Of a DNA stretch of 11,543 nucleotides, positions 8,800 to 11,543 are shown one piece after another. The stretch comes from Lojkania enalia (Eukaryota; Ascomycota; Dothideomycetes; Pleosporales), in the NCBI GenBank assembly GCA_010094045.1, contig ML986946.1, forward strand, positions 9,991 through 21,533, in the 5' to 3' direction. How positions within the stretch are numbered: the stretch's first letter is position 1; each line of letters opens with the position of its first letter. The notes beneath the pieces were generated by a model. It made no database searches, was not told the origin of the DNA, and was given only the letters and a program-made list of their open reading frames with translations. Position numbers and translations under genes: made by a program.

Positions 8800-9170
8800 T
8801 ACGAATATATAGAATTTCTATTTTTGGGTTAATAATTATATCCTCGCTTTACCTCTATAGATGTCCTAAAATTATACTATAATCTCCTTCTATCTTTAGA
8901 ACTACGTAAGTAAATACCTAATCTAGACCTACCTAACTCCTACCTATATCTAATAAGTTAATAATAGCTACCTCTTTAATAATTCCAGCTGAGAAGTTGC
9001 TAAATAATAAGGCTGTTAATAGCGTTAGGAAGCGGAGGTATTCTAGTCCAGCCTTTTATATAATCCTTTTCTCGACTATTATATATAAGTTACAGCTATT
9101 ATCTATTAAGGTAAGAAGGTTAAAGGTATTATTAAGTAGTACAGGGGCTATAAATAGAGCGCTAGTTATC
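8800..9170 (-). other. Element A aspartic protease region
   Basis: The frame reads RITSALFIAPVLL, then LTLIDNSCNLYIIVEK around 9103, matching the Gypsy protease active site LIDSGCxxxAxV with the Gly of D-S-G altered (now DNS). Further on, YSIILGHL followed by stops at Trp positions (about 8880-8860) matches ILG-x-PW. A small plus-strand open frame at 8997-9179 is only the antisense of this region. Confidence 0.82.
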
Positions 9171-9372
9171 CGAAATTAATTAAATTTATCTAGTACTTAC
9201 TTATTCACCTACTCTTTTTATAGCTTTAAGCGCCAACTTCTATTTAGAGTAATACTTTTCCTGTTCTATTAGCTTAGGCTATATTTCTACATTTCTTATT
9301 ATACTAAATAGGCTCTAGCAGTATTATACGAGCCTAATTAAACTATATACTATTCCTAGGCGGAGTATAGTA

Positions 9373-9414
9373 GTAGTTTTAAATAAAGTAACCCCCGTTT
9401 TTATAGGTAAAATA
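9373..9414 (-). other. Gag zinc knuckle with all four ligands mutated to Tyr
   Basis: In the gag frame four Tyr codons stand at 9414, 9405, 9390 and 9375 (first bases), giving Y-x2-Y-x4-Y-x4-Y, exactly the spacing of the CCHC nucleic-acid-binding knuckle C-x2-C-x4-H-x4-C. A Gly pair precedes the third position, as in normal knuckles. Cys (TGY) becomes Tyr (TAY) by G-to-A, and His (CAY) becomes Tyr by C-to-T, both in preferred RIP contexts. The spacing makes the identification secure although no ligand survives. Confidence 0.85.
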
Positions 9415-10400
9415 GGTATTCTATTATTTCTAAGCCTTCAGCTCTTTCTTAGTAATATTCCTCATCTTCTCTAGTAGCTAAAACCTTATATCTAGGCGCC
9501 GTATAAGTCCGCGATTAGCTATTAGCATCTAGTCTATATTATTATTAATAGTAGCTAATAGTTGTAGTTGCGGGAGCAGCGTAAGTAGCTGTCTCTAGCT
9601 ATCTCTTATCTAACTAGTCTTCCCCCTACCGAAGGGCTATATAAAAGTACTATTAAGTTTAGCTACTTTAAAATAGTTATTAAGAATATAAAGTTTCTAT
9701 ACGAAGGTTATATATAATATAAGGTCTTCCTTACTAACGCTGCTAATTATTAATTAGCGGAGCTTAGGATAAATCTTCCCTTCTAGATCTTATATCTTAA
9801 CTTAGTCTGGGTAAGAGTTATATAACACTTCTATAGAGAGACGATTATATTCGACTAGAAACTTAATAAAAGTCTTATTACCTTATCTTAGGGTTTTAAA
9901 CTCGATTCTAGCTCGTTTCTAATAGTAGGGGTTATTATATCGTATATCTATAATTGTCCAGAATTTATTATAGGTAAGGGTACTTACAGTAATACGTTTT
10001 TTATATAACTAAAGGTATATTCTAGTATTACTCTTATAAAACGATACTATATAGGCTACTACTATCGTATCTATTAAACTTATAGATAAACTATTAATAC
10101 GGATCTTAGTCTTTATACTACTTTTCTAAATAGGATACGCTTTACAGTCTTCTTAGAACTTATCTAGCTTATTAAGTATAATTTTCGTATAAATAGGCTT
10201 AGTAGTTGTTAATAGTATAGTCGGCGAGACGCTCCTCTTAGGGGCTGAATACTTATTTAGTTACTCCTTAAGCTTCTAATAAAGGCTTATTCTTTTAAGT
10301 TGCTATTACTGCTTTTCTTTCTCTAGGCATTTCAGCCTAGCTGCTATTTTAGCGAACTGTCTCTATACAGTCGCTATATCAAATCTTTATTCTACTAGTC
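9373..10400 (-). pseudogene. gag: Element A gag remnant
   Basis: Gag forms the virus-like particle and packages the element RNA. In a minus frame that differs from pol (first codon base at positions divisible by 3) I read a coiled-coil-like start RFDIATV, stop, RQFAKIAARLKCLEKEK (about 10386-10305), then the capsid-type region FWTIIDIRYNNPYY, KRARIEFKTLR, GNKTFIKFLVEYNRLSIEVL, and DLEGKIYPKLR up to SKEDL (9963-9721). This resembles fungal Gypsy gag (FWxxLxxRYxDP...Y-x-K-R...LRQGxxxFxxFLxEFxRL). A mutated CCHC box follows at 9414-9373. Stops are fewer than in pol. The start codon and exact ends are not visible. Between 9370 and 9180 no frame is clearly coding, and the shift to the pol frame must lie there. 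Confidence 0.85.
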
Positions 10401-10482
10401 TATTTTAGTTTATAACTTTGTATAGTAGTAGGTCTATTTAGTAGTTAAGATAGAATCTGGTGTAGTATGAGCTTTAATAAAT
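10401..10482 (-). other. Leader of element A between 5' LTR and gag
   Basis: About 80 bases between the inner end of the 5' LTR and the first recognisable gag residues. A primer-binding site is expected directly inside the LTR, but the sequence there shows no obvious complement to a tRNA 3' end (no TGG at the expected place, which RIP could have destroyed). The gag start codon, probably changed from ATG to ATA, should also be here or just downstream. Confidence 0.5.
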
Positions 10483-10684
10483 TAAGAAGGTCTGAGGACA
10501 TAATAGGATCAGATATAATAAGAATCCATTATTATTAAAGCTAGAGAAAGAGAAGAGAAAGTATACGGTGGTGAGATATATATTATTTACTTACTTTAGT
10601 CTAGGTAAGTATAGGGTTATATAAAAGCAACTGCTATTATAGTATTATAGGAACGGGACTGAGCTATAGGCTAGGACTTTTACA
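10483..10684 (-). repeat. 5' LTR of element A
   Basis: 202 bp, gapless match to 5181-5382. On the minus strand it begins TGTAAAAG and ends CTTCTTA, where the last TA stands for an original CA (the other copy has CA). It carries T or A at 16 of the 23 sites where the two copies differ, so it is the more mutated LTR. As the 5' LTR it would have held the promoter. A TATA-like TTTATATAA is present on the minus strand at about 10616-10624, though mutation may have created it, since the other copy reads differently there. Confidence 0.96.
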
Positions 10685-10689
10685 ATAAC
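10685..10689. repeat. Target site duplication, right copy (ATAAC)
   Basis: Exact copy of 5176-5180, immediately outside the CA end of the right LTR. Both copies are unchanged although the right one contains a CpA. Confidence 0.92.
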
Positions 10690-11543
10690 AAATTAATATT
10701 TAATAAGTTATATCTACTTAAGTCTAAGATAGAGAGTTTTTTTAAGCGTCTCTATTTCTTACCTAAGAACTATCTAGATAGTACTTATTTACGTTTAGGA
10801 ACTCTTCTTCTTTAATCTTCTCTTATTTAATCTCTATCTCTTATATTTTAAAGACTATATATTCGTTTATAAAGTATTCTAGTTTACTATAGTTATAGTA
10901 ATTATCTAGAATTATATACCTTTCAGGTATAAGAGTCTTACTAGATTATTAGAAAACGATTATAGTAGAATAAAATGTTAATACTAGAGTAGATTAGAGC
11001 GGTATTAGATTATAGGTTACTTTAGATAAACTCTTAGAAGCCTTCTAGTACTAATCTAAATTTATTTTAGCTGTAACTTATAAGCTAATAGTTTATTCTA
11101 GAAGGTTAAGAACGCTTCTCCTTTCTATATTATAGGCTGTTAAGTAGGCGACTATAGTATTAAAGGAGCCTTTTTATATAAACTTAAAGCTAAGGTTTAG
11201 TATTTTTAGATTGGGGAGAATCTTATTCTATAGGTAGAAGAACTACTTAGATTAGGATACAGATCCTCTAATAGCTGTACTAATAAAGTAAGCTTTAAAA
11301 GTTGAGAATACTTCTTTTTTATTTATCTTTAAAACCTAAAATATCTATTATACTTCTATCTTTTTATTACCTATAATAAAATATAATTATAGAAGCGAAA
11401 TTATTTCTTTAGTATTCTTAAACTAATACTAGTCTAATTTAGCTAGGTATTTTAGTTCTAGATACCCTTTCGCTATACTAGAGGTATATCCCTATACTAA
11501 CGCTATATATATATATTCTATCTAATAGTAATCTATATTAATC
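10690..11543 (-). pseudogene. Probable 5' (gag) part of element B, split off by element A
   Basis: Removing element A and one target copy (5,509 bp) joins this stretch to 5175. One minus frame here contains a gag-like stretch with KGEAFLTF near 11125-11100 (compare the G-x-S-F-x-x-F-L motif of retrotransposon gag domains), then NKLLAYKLQL, and a basic region RLNKRRLKKK near 10810. The same frame continues across the junction into the left side (KVLLNSYYSIFKRC near 5155-5115). Stops are frequent and another frame is nearly as open, so neither frame nor family is certain. No CCHC knuckle was found. The position directly upstream of element B protease is the strongest argument for gag. Confidence 0.4.

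Larger units (their letters stand above)
5378..9170 (-). pseudogene. pol: Element A pol polyprotein remnant
   Basis: One minus frame (first codon base at positions leaving remainder 1 on division by 3) runs from the protease (about 9170) to a TAA at 5380-5378 just inside the 3' LTR: about 1,264 codons with no net frameshift. I checked the frame at the protease LIDNSCN (9103), YLDN box (7996), RNase H (7540), integrase (6241) and chromodomain (5638), and all agree. Dozens of TAA and TAG codons interrupt it, but the order protease, reverse transcriptase, RNase H, integrase, chromodomain is complete. The frame differs from gag by a -1 step. No start codon was identified. Compared with element B the protein is a separate Gypsy lineage. 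Confidence 0.94.
5181..10684 (-). mobile_element. Element A: full-length chromodomain Ty3/Gypsy retrotransposon (RIP-degraded)
   Basis: A complete LTR retrotransposon of 5,504 bp, oriented on the minus strand: 5' LTR 10483-10684, leader, gag, pol, polypurine tract, 3' LTR 5181-5382. It is flanked by the 5-bp duplication ATAAC. Both LTRs are 202 bp, with ends TG...CA apart from one TG-to-TA type change at 10484. The 5,100-bp internal region holds gag and pol in different frames. The element sits inside element B, so it inserted later. All coding parts carry many stop codons and the element is non-autonomous now. A primer-binding site could not be recognised next to the 5' LTR (10482 downward), either because it is mutated or because priming differs from the usual tRNA 3' end. 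Confidence 0.96.

Noticed and set aside
8997..9179. 60-codon plus-strand open frame starting at TTG
   Set aside because: It is the exact antisense of the protease region of element A, starts at a non-ATG codon and resembles no protein I know. Open by chance.
10440..10482. tRNA primer-binding site next to the 5' LTR of element A
   Set aside because: No stretch complementary to a tRNA 3' end (TGG start) is visible directly inside the LTR; naming one would be guesswork.
1..11543. Mitochondrial origin because of the AT-richness
   Set aside because: The AT-richness comes from CpA/TpG conversion within nuclear-type Gypsy elements with LTRs and chromodomains; no mitochondrial genes or tRNAs are seen.
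1..11543. CRISPR arrays, tRNA or rRNA genes, host operons
   Set aside because: No regularly spaced direct repeats, cloverleaf-type sequences or rRNA-like segments were noticed on either strand.

Overview
This window looks like a transposon graveyard from a filamentous ascomycete (Pezizomycotina). It carries two different chromodomain-type Ty3/Gypsy LTR retrotransposons, both on the minus strand, one inserted into the other and both mutated as expected for repeat-induced point mutation (RIP). Positions 1741-1800, for example, contain 14 TpA and no CpA or TpG. Almost all ATG, TGG, CAA and CAG codons of the old coding regions are gone, so no frame opens from a normal start although the protein families can still be read. 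I see no intact gene, no host gene and no RNA gene.

Layout. 1-817: AT-rich, nothing recognised. 818-1234: a weak plus-strand open stretch ending in a purine-rich tract and a small palindrome. 1250-5175: the pol region of element B (minus strand), running from right to left as protease, reverse transcriptase, RNase H, integrase and chromodomain. 5181-10684: element A, full length (5,504 bp), flanked by the 5-bp target duplication ATAAC, with two 202-bp LTRs, a polypurine tract, gag with a CCHC box, and pol (protease, RT, RNase H, integrase, chromodomain). 10690-11543: sequence on the other side of the A insertion, probably the gag part of element B, with B's 5' LTR beyond the window.

History inferred from the sequence: B inserted first, A then landed in B's gag/protease region, and both were mutated by C-to-T and G-to-A changes. 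The two LTRs of A are the same length and differ at 23 positions, all transitions. Pol of A stays in one frame from protease to its terminal stop (about 3.8 kb) and pol of B from protease to chromodomain (about 3.6 kb), so decay was by point mutation and not by indels. Both elements have lost the same two reverse-transcriptase aspartates and an RNase H aspartate to asparagine, and the gag zinc knuckle of A has all four ligands replaced by tyrosine. Neither element can encode working proteins.

I did not find an undescribed functional system. The value of the window is as a clear record of nested insertion followed by RIP.
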